Shown: piece after piece, positions 28,367 to 39,271 of the stretch
Numbering within the stretch: position 1 is the first letter of the stretch
How the letters are laid out: every line of letters starts with the position of its first letter
Assembly: GCF_003949795.1 (NCBI RefSeq)
Contig: NZ_RPRY01000029.1
Coordinates: forward strand, 1 to 39,844
DNA: 39,844 nucleotides
Source: Streptomyces sp. WAC06614
GTDB lineage: Bacteria > Actinomycetota > Actinomycetes > Streptomycetales > Streptomycetaceae
Direction: 5' to 3'
Translations under genes and position numbers: made by a program
Notes under the pieces: model-generated
Told to the model about the DNA's origin: nothing
Seen by the model: the letters and a program-made list of their open reading frames with translations, nothing else
Databases searched by the model: none

Positions 28367-28718
28367 TGGATCAGGGGATGCGGCCCGCCAGGGCCACGCT
28401 TCGGGGGAGAAACACCCACCGAGTGCCTGGTCGGCACCCCGCCCACGCTTCCCGGAAGATTCCCGTACGTCCGCCCCAGCGCTGCCCCGAGGGGCAGATA
28501 AAGGCGACGAGTACTGTGGGACTCGCTTCCGGTCCTCCCGGCGGGAGGCGCGCAGCATCGGCACTCAACCGAGCAACCCCGATAGTCTGCCATACGAGAC
28601 ATGTAGTGCGCCAATCGGGGCCGAAGAGAATACCCCGCCCCCCGAGGAGATCAAACCGCGGCACGCGCGGCGTCCGGGCGGCGGGCGGGGTCACCCGGCC
28701 TCGGCGGGCGGCCGACGA

Positions 28719-28745
28719 CCCACCGGCCGCGGGCCGGCCGGTGGG
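28719..28745 (-). terminator. Hairpin after the 392-residue unknown gene
   Basis: CCCACCGGCC (28719-28728) pairs perfectly with GGCCGGTGGG (28736-28745) with a 7-nt loop, 11 bp past the stop codon. It lacks a U-tract but is very stable, typical of GC-rich actinomycete terminators. Confidence 0.65.
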
Positions 28746-28756
28746 CCCGGCCCGGC

Positions 28757-29935
28757 TCAGGTGCGGGTGACCGTCCCGCAGCCGTCCACGCCGTTCTGGT
28801 CCAGCGTCCGGCTCCGGTCGTACGGGTCGACGGGCGGCCCGGAGGGCGTCGCCCCGCTCGTGGGGGCCGCGGACCGCCGGAACCGCGGGTGCAGGAACCC
28901 GTCCGAGGTGTCGCAGGAGCTGTTGGCGTACTCGTGCTGGGTGTTCCCCATCCAGAGCTTGCCCGCGGTGCCCTCCCACCGGCGGGGGTCCGCCACGGTG
29001 AAGGTGATCCGGCGCCGTACGACCGTCCGCTCCACGGCGGTGCCGCCGGGCTCGGTCACGGGGTAGACGAAGGTGTAGTCCGTCACCACGTCGACCTGCC
29101 CCTGGGTCTCGCCCGGCGTGAGCTCCATGCGCCCGCGGACCTTCACCACGTCTCCGGCCGGCCGCACCTCGGACGGCTTGAACCGGGTGAAGAACACCAG
29201 CGGGTCGTCCGTCGCCGTGGGCCGCTCCAGGGCCTTGTCCACCTGGGCGCCGAGCTCCTTGTTCAGCGGGTCCAGCAGATTCAGCGCCGCCCCGGGCCGC
29301 TCTCCCCGCAGGGTGGCGGGGTCCAGGTGGGCCGCGACCAGGAACTCCTTGATCCGGCCGAGCTGCGCGGCGACGGCCTCCTGGGACACCCCGTTGAGGG
29401 CCTTGGCCTCGGGCAGCTCGATCCCGGCCGCCCCGTCGGCCCACTGGACGGCCGGTGAGCCGCGGAACGGGTCGGTCGGGGTCCCCTGGTCCGGGAAGCC
29501 CTGCGAGGGCGCCACCGAGGGCCTGGCGGTCTCCGCGGGCAACGGCGTACGGTCGGCCGCGCCGCCCAGCAGCTCGGGCCGTCCCGCGAGGTAGAACAGC
29601 GTCCCCGCCACCGCCAGGACGACCAGCGCGCCCCGGGCGGCCCGCGGCATGCGCCGGCCCTGCATCTCCTGCCAGGCCGGCCCGGTCCGCCAGCCCTCGG
29701 GCTCGTGCCGTACGGCCCGGTCCCTGCGCCGGAACCGGCCGAGGCCCCTGCGGGCCGCCCGCGCCCGCTCCTCGTCCTCACGGCGCAGCCGCTCGGTCAC
29801 CATCCGCGCCCGGGCCGACGGCTCCTGGGGGGCCTGCGCCGCCCCGCCCCCGGTCCTGGCCTCGGCCGCCGCCCGCTGCACGAACGCGGCCCACTCCTCG
29901 TCGCTGACGGCCGGCCGGTCGTCGTTGGTCCCCAC
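28757..29935 (-). CDS. Unknown membrane-anchored protein with an exported domain
   Basis: I do not recognise a family. The 392-residue product starts at GTG 29935. Residues 1-95 are cytoplasmic in character, with a helical Ala/Arg/Glu-rich stretch and an Arg-rich segment before the membrane. One hydrophobic segment (ALVVLAVAGTLFYLAG, about 103-118) would anchor it with the C-terminus outside. The exterior part has a Pro/Thr-rich linker, then a domain with several beta-like stretches (VDVVTDYTFVYPV, VVRRRITFTVADPRRW). Two Cys (NSSCDTSDG and DGCGTV) may form a disulfide. It is the only gene between the str and S10 clusters, and it is flanked by terminators, so probably monocistronic. Confidence 0.85.
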   Translation of the reverse strand: MGTNDDRPAVSDEEWAAFVQRAAAEARTGGGAAQAPQEPSARARMVTERLRREDEERARAARRGLGRFRRRDRAVRHEPEGWRTGPAWQEMQGRRMPRAARGALVVLAVAGTLFYLAGRPELLGGAADRTPLPAETARPSVAPSQGFPDQGTPTDPFRGSPAVQWADGAAGIELPEAKALNGVSQEAVAAQLGRIKEFLVAAHLDPATLRGERPGAALNLLDPLNKELGAQVDKALERPTATDDPLVFFTRFKPSEVRPAGDVVKVRGRMELTPGETQGQVDVVTDYTFVYPVTEPGGTAVERTVVRRRITFTVADPRRWEGTAGKLWMGNTQHEYANSSCDTSDGFLHPRFRRSAAPTSGATPSGPPVDPYDRSRTLDQNGVDGCGTVTRT

Positions 29936-30037
29936 CGCTGTTCATCCCACCCTGTGCTCATGTCATGGTCATGCGAGGCGGAGCCTCTCACGCCGAGGGC
30001 GGGAACCAACCGTCGGCCCACCCTGCCCCGGCCACGC

Positions 30038-30081
30038 AAAAGGGGCCCCGCCCCCGCCGAAGCGGTGGGCAGGGCCCCTTT
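30038..30081 (-). terminator. tuf terminator
   Basis: AAAGGGGCCC (30039-30048) pairs with GGGCCCCTTT (30072-30081); the stem continues through GCCC/GGGC and CCGC/GCGG to a C-UUCG-G tetraloop in the RNA. On the minus strand it ends in TTTTGCG. It lies 37 bp after the tuf stop and closes the str operon. Confidence 0.9.
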
Positions 30082-30117
30082 CAGGAGCTCTGTTGAGCTA
30101 CCAGGTCAGAGCACGAA

Positions 30118-31311
<1,194 letters not shown>

Positions 31312-31388
31312 TGGGGTCCTCCTGTGGAGTGGTTCTGTACGCCTTACTCATCGGCGCCAGGTGATCTTTGCTGGAATGCCGGCCCTCC

Positions 31389-31421
31389 GGGGCAACGGGA
31401 AATTGTTGCTCCCGTTGCCCC
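31389..31421 (-). promoter_or_regulatory. Hairpin between fusA and tuf
   Basis: GGGGCAACGGGA is perfectly complementary to TCCCGTTGCCCC, a 12-bp stem with a 9-nt A/T-rich loop, 42 bp past the fusA stop and ~80 bp before tuf. No U-tract follows. It could partly terminate fusA transcripts or mark a processing site, letting tuf be expressed at a higher level than fusA. Confidence 0.75.
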
Positions 31422-31462
31422 AGAGGCTCCGGTGACAAGCCTAAAGCGTGTACTCGGGAGAG

Positions 31463-33589
<2,127 letters not shown>

Positions 33590-33628
33590 GTCGGCTCAGT
33601 CTTCTCTCGGTCTCGATGGGGGTTGCGA

Positions 33629-34099
33629 CTACCAGCGGTAGTGCGCGAAGGCCTTGTTGGACTCGGCCATCTTGTGCGTGTCCTCGCGCTTCTTGACCGA
33701 GGCGCCGAGGCCGTTCGAGGCGTCCAGCAGCTCGTTCATGAGGCGCTCGGTCATGGTCTTCTCGCGGCGGGCGCGGGAGTAACCCACGAGCCAGCGGAGG
33801 GCCAGGGTCGACTGACGACCCGGCTTGACCTCGACCGGGACCTGGTAGGTCGCGCCACCGACACGGCGGGACTTGACCTCGAGGGACGGCTTGACGTTCT
33901 CCAGCGCGCGCTTCAGCGTGATGACCGGGTCGTTGCCGGTCTTCTCGCGGAGGCCTTCCATGGCGCCGTAGACGATGCGCTCGGCGGTGGAGCGCTTGCC
34001 GTTGAGGAGGATCTTGTTGATGAGCGAGGTCACCAGAGGAGAACCGTAGACCGGGTCGATGATGACCGGGCGCTTCGGGGCGGGGCCCTTACGAGGCAT
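33629..34099 (-). CDS. rpsG: 30S ribosomal protein S7
   Basis: S7 nucleates assembly of the small-subunit head and contacts E-site tRNA. In E. coli it autoregulates str. The 156-residue product begins [20 protein letters not shown] and has [12 protein letters not shown] and [17 protein letters not shown]. It lies 2 bp after rpsL, so translation is coupled. Confidence 0.98.
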   Translation of the reverse strand: MPRKGPAPKRPVIIDPVYGSPLVTSLINKILLNGKRSTAERIVYGAMEGLREKTGNDPVITLKRALENVKPSLEVKSRRVGGATYQVPVEVKPGRQSTLALRWLVGYSRARREKTMTERLMNELLDASNGLGASVKKREDTHKMAESNKAFAHYRW

Positions 34100-34101
34100 T
34101 C

Positions 34102-34473
<372 letters not shown>

Positions 34474-34512
34474 TACTTCTCCGGTTTCTGTGTGCCGTTC
34501 AGTAAAGCTAAC

Positions 34513-34548
34513 CTGGAACCTTTCCGACCCACGCGGTCGGGCGTGTCG
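34513..34548 (-). promoter_or_regulatory. str leader element shared with the rpsJ leader
   Basis: Bases 34523-34548 are identical to 28304-28329 before rpsJ and contain the same interlocking arms CACGC/GCGTG and CCGACC/GGTCGG. GTTCCAG follows at 34513-34519. If the promoter at 34556-34584 is correct, the element lies at the very 5' end of the transcript. It is about 50 nt from the rpsL start codon. Two identical 26-nt copies in two unlinked leaders imply a common function. Confidence 0.75.
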
Positions 34549-34555
34549 GACCCGG

Positions 34556-34584
34556 ACACTTCCGCGAAGTGCGGAAACGTACAA
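34556..34584 (-). promoter_or_regulatory. Candidate rpsL (str) promoter
   Basis: On the minus strand TTGTAC (34579-34584) and AAGTGT (34556-34561) are 17 bp apart. The -35 is good; the -10 is weak. The spacer contains overlapping inverted repeats, TTCCGC/GCGGAA and CACTTC/GAAGTG, which could bind a regulator. The predicted start would fall at about 34549, just before the shared leader element. Confidence 0.4.
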
Positions 34585-34689
34585 GGATCGCGGTGGCTGT
34601 TACGGCCGCGTGCGGTTGATGGACACGCACGGGAGCCGGGCACACCCCAGGCACAAGGTCTGAGCGTACCTACCGCATTCACTCCGGTC

Positions 34690-34717
34690 AAAACAAAAGC
34701 CGCGCCGCCGGGCGGCC
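34690..34717 (-). terminator. Terminator after the rmlB-like gene
   Basis: GCCGC (34704-34708) pairs with GCGGC (34712-34716), and on the minus strand a T-rich tract TTTTGTTTTG follows directly. It lies 33 bp after the stop codon and insulates rmlB from the str promoter. The rest of the 34474-34749 gap holds only the str promoter and leader. Confidence 0.65.
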
Positions 34718-34749
34718 GGAAAGGCCCAGCACAGGCCTGGCGCAAGGGC

Positions 34750-35742
34750 TCAGGCGGCGGCCGCGGCACGCCGCCGCAGCGGCCTCCACCAGTCCGGGTT
34801 GTCCCGGTACCAGCGCACCGTGGCGGCCAGTCCGGGGGCCAGGTCGTGGTGGGGCCGGTAGCCGAGTTCGCGGCGGGCCTTGCCCCAGTCGACGGAGTAG
34901 CGCACGTCGTGGCCCTTGCGGTCGGCGACCCGGCGGACGGAGTCCCAGGTCGCGCCGCACGCCTCCAGGAGCAGGCCGGTCAGCTCGCGGTTGGTCAGCT
35001 CGGTGCCGCCGCCGAGGTTGTAGACCTCGCCGGGGCGGCCCTGGGTGCGTACGAGCTCGATGCCGCGGCAGTGGTCCTCGACGTGCAGCCAGTCGCGGAC
35101 GTTGCCGCCGTCGCCGTAGAGCGGGACGGTCAGCCCGTCGATCAGCCGGGTGACGAACAGCGGCACGATCTTCTCGGGGAACTGCATCGGCCCGTAGTTG
35201 TTCGAGCACCGGGTGATGCTGACGTCCAGCCCGTGGGTGCGGTGGCAGGCCAGCACCAGCAGGTCCGACGAGGCCTTCGAGGCGGCGTACGGAGAGCTGG
35301 GCCGCAGCGGATCGGTCTCGGGCCACGAGCCGCGCTCGATGGAGCCGTACACCTCGTCGGTGGAGACGTGCACGAATTTACGGACGCCGTGGCGCACGGC
35401 GGCGTCCAGCAGGGCCTGGGTGCCGAGCACGTTGGTGCGGACGAAGGCGTCGCCGTCCTCGATGGAGCGGTCGACGTGCGACTCGGCGGCCAGGTGGACC
35501 ACGGTGTCCACGCCGGGCAGGAGCGCGTCCAGGAGGGCCCGGTCGGTGATGTCGCCGCGGTGGAAGCGCAGCCGCGGGTCGGCGGCGAGGTCGGCCAGGT
35601 TGGCGGGGTTGCCGGCGTAGGTGAGCTTGTCGAGCACGGTCACGGTCAGCCCGGCGGAGCCGGTCGCCGGGGTGCCGGTGAGCAGCAGGCGGGTGTAGTG
35701 CGAGCCGACGAATCCGGCGCCACCGGTCACCAGTACGTGCAT
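34750..35742 (-). CDS. rmlB: dTDP-glucose 4,6-dehydratase, RmlB type
   Basis: This NAD-dependent short-chain dehydrogenase-like enzyme would convert dTDP-glucose to dTDP-4-keto-6-deoxyglucose, the branch point to rhamnose and other deoxysugars. Start ATG 35742 gives 330 aa. TGGAGFVGSH (6-15) binds NAD; VSTDEVYG holds Thr128, Asp129 and Glu130; YAASK gives the Tyr152/Lys156 pair. All catalytic residues are present. No rmlA, rmlC or rmlD lies in the window, so the sugar made is unknown; a secondary-metabolite paralogue is possible. It is divergent from the YfhO gene with 114 bp between. Confidence 0.92.
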   Translation of the reverse strand: MHVLVTGGAGFVGSHYTRLLLTGTPATGSAGLTVTVLDKLTYAGNPANLADLAADPRLRFHRGDITDRALLDALLPGVDTVVHLAAESHVDRSIEDGDAFVRTNVLGTQALLDAAVRHGVRKFVHVSTDEVYGSIERGSWPETDPLRPSSPYAASKASSDLLVLACHRTHGLDVSITRCSNNYGPMQFPEKIVPLFVTRLIDGLTVPLYGDGGNVRDWLHVEDHCRGIELVRTQGRPGEVYNLGGGTELTNRELTGLLLEACGATWDSVRRVADRKGHDVRYSVDWGKARRELGYRPHHDLAPGLAATVRWYRDNPDWWRPLRRRAAAAA

Positions 35743-35820
35743 GGGGGGCGGGCCTTCCGAACGGGCCGGGACAGACCGGCGAACTACACTTCCGGAACGA
35801 TCCGGCCCGAACCGACCCCG

Positions 35821-35840
35821 ACCGAGCACGACCGAGCACG
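35821..35840. repeat. Two direct 10-bp repeats before the YfhO gene
   Basis: ACCGAGCACG occurs twice in exact tandem in the 114-bp rmlB/YfhO divergent region (35743-35856), directly before the GGAG of the YfhO gene. CCGGA/TCCGG (35792-35805) forms a small inverted repeat nearby. Both may be regulator sites for the divergent promoters; no promoter hexamers are clear. Confidence 0.55.
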
Positions 35841-35856
35841 ATCACAGGAGCAGCCC

Positions 35857-38400
35857 GTGGCGACCCCGTCCAGCCGTCCGCGTACGTCCCGGTGGCTGAG
35901 GTCCCTGGCCGGCCCCTCCAGTCTCTCGCGTCCCGGCCGCCCCCGTGCCACCGGGATCGCCGGGCCCCTGCTCGCCTTCGCCGTCACCACCACGGCGTTC
36001 TGCTGGGCCTGGGTGGCCCGCGGCACCTTCCCCTTCGGCGACACCGGCCGGGCGATCAACGACCAGGCCAACCAGTACGTGCCCTTCCACCGGGCGCTGT
36101 GGGACCTGGCCCACGGCCAGGCGGCCGGTGACCTGCTGTTCACCTGGCGCGGCGGCTTCGGCCAGCAGTTCCTGTCCGACTACTACACCTACCTCGGCAA
36201 CCCGTTGTCCTGGCTGGCCGTCCTGGTCCCCCGCCAGCACGTGGACCTGGCCGTCTTCGTGGTCACGCCGCTGACCATGGGCCTGGCCGCCGCCGTGATG
36301 ACGGTCTACCTGGGCAGGCTGGTGCCGGGCCCGTGGTGGCAGCGGGGCGTGCTCGGGGCGACGTACGGCCTGTGCGGCTGGGCGCTGTCGGACGCCTCGT
36401 ACATCCCGATGTGGCTGTGGGGGCTGGTGGCGCTGCCGATGCTCGGCATCGCCGTCGAGTGGTGCCTGGAGCGGCGGCGCTGGCCGGCCGCCACCCTGCT
36501 GGTCGCGCTCTCCTGGGCCGGCAACTTCTACACCGCCATGATGGCCACGATGGCGGCCTGCGTGCTGCTGCTCGTCCGGCTGGTCGTGCTCGACCTGACC
36601 GGGCGGCAGCGTCTGCTGGCGCTGGGGCGGGCGGCCTCCGCGGCGCTGACCGGCATCCTGCTCAACCTGCCGCTGCTGCTGCCCTCGTTCCTGTCCAGCG
36701 GGGCCGCGCAGCCGACCCGGGCCGCCTCGTTCGACCCGGTCCGGCTGGAGATCTTCCTGTCGGGGATGCTGCCGGCCACCCACCTGTGGGGCGGGCGGCC
36801 GCGGCTGTACATCGCCTCGCTCGGGCTGATCCTGGCCGGAACGTTCGTCCTCAACACGGCGATCGCCCGCCGCACACGCCTGGTCTGGACGGTGGCGATC
36901 GTGCTGGTCGCCGCCTCCTTCCAGTTCCCGCCCACCCAGTTCGTCTGGCACGGCCTGGCGGTCCCGAACGGCAACCCGTACCGCGAGGCCTTCGTGTTCT
37001 CCGGGATGCTGGTGATCGTCGCCTGGATGTCCCTGGCCCACCGCCCCCGCCCGCTCCACCTCGCCGTCGTGGCCGGCCTGCTGGTGGCGGCCACGTACGT
37101 GCTGCGGCACACGAACGACTTCGGCGGCGCCACCTGGTACGCCGTCCTGGGCGGCGGCGCGGTTTCCCTGCTGGCCCTGCTCCTGCTCGCCCACTCCGGG
37201 CGGCACCGCCTGCTGCTCCCGCTGGCCGCCGTGCTGATGGTGGCCGTGGTCCTCGGCGAGTCCGCGCTGGCGGCCCTGAACGCCGACGTGCGACGGGCCC
37301 GGGAGGGCTGGGCCTCACCGGCCGTGACCTCGAACGAGTCCATCACCCGGCACACCGGGGCGGTCCGCTCGGTGGACGGCTGGCCGGCGTACCGCACCGA
37401 CTCCGGCGCGCCGCAGACCTCGTACAACGACGCCCTCGCCCTGCGCGCGGAGGGGCCGCAGTACTACAGCAGCTACCTCCCGGCCGCCACCTTCGAGGCC
37501 CTGGAGCCGCTCGGCTACGGCTACAAGAACGACGGCCGGACCTTCTTCGGCGCCGACGACCCGGTCCTCGACGCGATCTTCGCCATCGGCGCCCGGGTCC
37601 GCCCCGACGCCTCGGGCCCCGGCTGGCACGCCGACCGCTTCCCGGCCCCGCCCCTGGTCACCCTCCGCCCGAGCACCCCGTTCACCTCCCCGGCCCCGGC
37701 CGACAGCGTGTACGCCCGGCAGGAGAACGTCCTCGGTGCCTCCGTCCACGAGGTCCCGCCCGTCACCCGTACCGGCGACACCTGGACGGCCCGCTGCACC
37801 GCGGGCACGGAGGCGTTCTGGTACTCCCCCGACACCACCGGCACCCTGCGCACCGCGACGGGGACCCTCCCCCTGGAGGCCCGCATGACGGGCGTCCTGC
37901 CCCTGGGCCCGGTACCGGCGTCGGGCGAGGTGCGGGCGACGGTGGAGACGACCGCCCCGGCCGCGCCCAGCGTCCCGGCCCACCCGATCGGCTGCCTGGA
38001 CCGCCGCGCGCTCGACCAGCGGATCGCCGAGCTGAAGGCGACGGGCGCCACCCACGTCGAGGCGGACGGGCACACCCTGAAGGCCACCTTCCCCGCCGGC
38101 TCCACCGGCATCGCGGTCGTCGCCACCACGGCCGCCCCCGGCTGGCGGTGCTCCCTGCCCACCACCCCGTTCCACGGCCTCCTGGCGACCCGGCTCCCCA
38201 CCGGCACCACCACCCTGACCTGCACCTACACCCCCCGGGGCCTACTCCCCGGGCTGGCCGCGGGCGGCGCCGCGCTGCTCACCCTCCTCACGGTCTCGAC
38301 CGTCGCCCTCCGGCGCCGCCGCACGACCGACCGGCCCGGCGCGGCGACGACGGCCCCGGCCGGAAGCCAGGACGCGGCGGATCTGCGCTCAGTACATTGA
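35857..38400 (+). CDS. YfhO-family multispan membrane protein, putative glycosyltransferase
   Basis: The 847-residue protein starts at GTG 35857, with GGAG 7 nt upstream. The open frame extends far upstream but without family match. N-terminal two thirds are membrane helices. FPFGDTGRAINDQANQYVPFH, then GGFGQQFLSDYYTYLGNPLSWL, in the first outer loop are typical of YfhO. A large exported domain lies at about 490-800 with a Cys-containing stretch (ARCTAGTEAFWYS), then a final helix (PGLAAGGAALLTLLTVSTVAL). In Bacillus and Listeria, YfhO proteins are involved in sugar decoration of lipoteichoic acid; the substrate here is unknown. The Crp-like gene follows 31 bp downstream. Confidence 0.88.
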   Translation: MATPSSRPRTSRWLRSLAGPSSLSRPGRPRATGIAGPLLAFAVTTTAFCWAWVARGTFPFGDTGRAINDQANQYVPFHRALWDLAHGQAAGDLLFTWRGGFGQQFLSDYYTYLGNPLSWLAVLVPRQHVDLAVFVVTPLTMGLAAAVMTVYLGRLVPGPWWQRGVLGATYGLCGWALSDASYIPMWLWGLVALPMLGIAVEWCLERRRWPAATLLVALSWAGNFYTAMMATMAACVLLLVRLVVLDLTGRQRLLALGRAASAALTGILLNLPLLLPSFLSSGAAQPTRAASFDPVRLEIFLSGMLPATHLWGGRPRLYIASLGLILAGTFVLNTAIARRTRLVWTVAIVLVAASFQFPPTQFVWHGLAVPNGNPYREAFVFSGMLVIVAWMSLAHRPRPLHLAVVAGLLVAATYVLRHTNDFGGATWYAVLGGGAVSLLALLLLAHSGRHRLLLPLAAVLMVAVVLGESALAALNADVRRAREGWASPAVTSNESITRHTGAVRSVDGWPAYRTDSGAPQTSYNDALALRAEGPQYYSSYLPAATFEALEPLGYGYKNDGRTFFGADDPVLDAIFAIGARVRPDASGPGWHADRFPAPPLVTLRPSTPFTSPAPADSVYARQENVLGASVHEVPPVTRTGDTWTARCTAGTEAFWYSPDTTGTLRTATGTLPLEARMTGVLPLGPVPASGEVRATVETTAPAAPSVPAHPIGCLDRRALDQRIAELKATGATHVEADGHTLKATFPAGSTGIAVVATTAAPGWRCSLPTTPFHGLLATRLPTGTTTLTCTYTPRGLLPGLAAGGAALLTLLTVSTVALRRRRTTDRPGAATTAPAGSQDAADLRSVH

Positions 38401-38431
38401 CCCCTCGGACGATCTTGGGGTGCTAGGGCTC

Positions 38432-39151
38432 ATGGGGGGTGCCGTGGATTCCGCTCTTCTTCCCGGTGACGGCGGTCTCGGGGACCGGGTGCCGTTCCTC
38501 GCGCGGCTGGAGGCCGAGGACGCGTCCGCGTTACGCGGCCTCGGCCGCCCGATCGCCTTCGCCGCCCGGTCCCCGCTGATGCAGCAGCACGAGCCGTCGA
38601 CCCATGTGCTGCTCATCCTCACCGGCTGGACCAAGGTCACCGTCGCCGGCGCCGGCGGCTACCACGCGCTCCTCGCCCTGCGCGGCCCCGGCGACATCGT
38701 CGGCGAGTCCGCCGGCGTCACCGGACGCCCCCGCTCCGCCACGGTCACCGCGCTCGAACCCGTCCAGGCCGTCGCCATCGACCAGCACGGCTTCCACGCC
38801 TTCCTGGCGCACCACCCCCGGGTCGCCCTGACTCTGCTGGGCCTCTCCGCCGACCGGATCCGCGCCGCGGACCAGCGGCAGCTGGAGTTCGCCTCCCTGG
38901 GCGTACGCGAACGCCTCGCCACGCTCCTGCTCGACCTCAGCCGCACCCACGGCCGCCGGACCGACGACGGCGTCGAGATCACCGTCCCGCTCACGAAGCA
39001 GGAGCTGGCGGGAGCCGTCGGCGCCTCGCGCGAGATGGTGCAACGCCAGCTCCGGGAGCTGCGCGACCGCGGGGTCGTCAGCACCGGCCGCCGCGCACTG
39101 GTGATCGTCCGCCCGGACGTCCTGCACCGCATCGGCCGCCCCCGCCCCTGA
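38432..39151 (+). CDS. Crp/Fnr-family transcriptional regulator
   Basis: The 239-residue protein has an N-terminal cyclic-nucleotide-binding-like beta-roll (about 22-130), a dimerisation helix and a C-terminal winged helix (TKQELAGAVGASREMVQRQL, about 188-207). The phosphate-binding cassette is GESAGVTGRPRSATV, with Glu92, Arg101 and Ser102 at the positions equivalent to E. coli CRP Glu72, Arg82 and Ser83, so binding of a cyclic nucleotide is plausible. There are no Fnr-type iron-sulfur cysteines. I chose ATG 38432; a GTG four codons later is an alternative. A nucleotidyl cyclase-like gene follows 120 bp downstream. The target genes are unknown. Confidence 0.9.
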   Translation: MGGAVDSALLPGDGGLGDRVPFLARLEAEDASALRGLGRPIAFAARSPLMQQHEPSTHVLLILTGWTKVTVAGAGGYHALLALRGPGDIVGESAGVTGRPRSATVTALEPVQAVAIDQHGFHAFLAHHPRVALTLLGLSADRIRAADQRQLEFASLGVRERLATLLLDLSRTHGRRTDDGVEITVPLTKQELAGAVGASREMVQRQLRELRDRGVVSTGRRALVIVRPDVLHRIGRPRP

Positions 39152-39167
39152 ACCCCTCCCCCGCTCA

Positions 39168-39241
39168 GTGCACTCCGTCACACTCCGAGTGCGTCATCCT
39201 CCCTCACACCACCGCGCCGTACGGCGCGACCCTGGTCGCGC
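39168..39241. promoter_or_regulatory. CRP-type site and overlapping palindromes before the cyclase gene
   Basis: GTG-N6-GTCAC (39168-39181) fits the GTG(N)6GNCAC pattern I recall for Streptomyces Crp. GCACTC/GAGTGC (39170-39192) overlaps it. Further on, CGCGCCGTACGGCGCG (39213-39228) is a perfect palindrome, and GCGCGACC/GGTCGCGC (39224-39241) is an inverted repeat that shares bases with it. Together these fill the gap between the regulator and the cyclase-like gene. Confidence 0.5.
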
Positions 39242-39271
39242 CCGACACGTACGACGCCCTGGGAGGCCGCC

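Larger units (their letters stand above)
28233..28756 (-). other. 524-bp intergenic region before the S10 cluster
   Basis: No credible gene is present. It holds, from the rpsJ side, the interlocking leader element (28267-28329), a possible promoter with two GGGAAT boxes (28335-28366), an inverted repeat CTGCCCC/GGGGCAG (28484-28499), and the terminator of the upstream gene (28719-28745). The rest is featureless to me. Confidence 0.8.

Noticed and set aside
34474..34584. N-terminal extension or leader peptide of rpsL encoding the shared element
   Set aside because: The same residues ([10 protein letters not shown]) are encoded before rpsJ only because the nucleotides are identical; there is no ribosome-binding site or start codon after the likely promoter, and S12 has a standard length from GTG 34473.
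39213..39241. Palindromes as ends of a mobile element
   Set aside because: No transposase or target-site duplication is visible and they sit in an ordinary intergenic leader.
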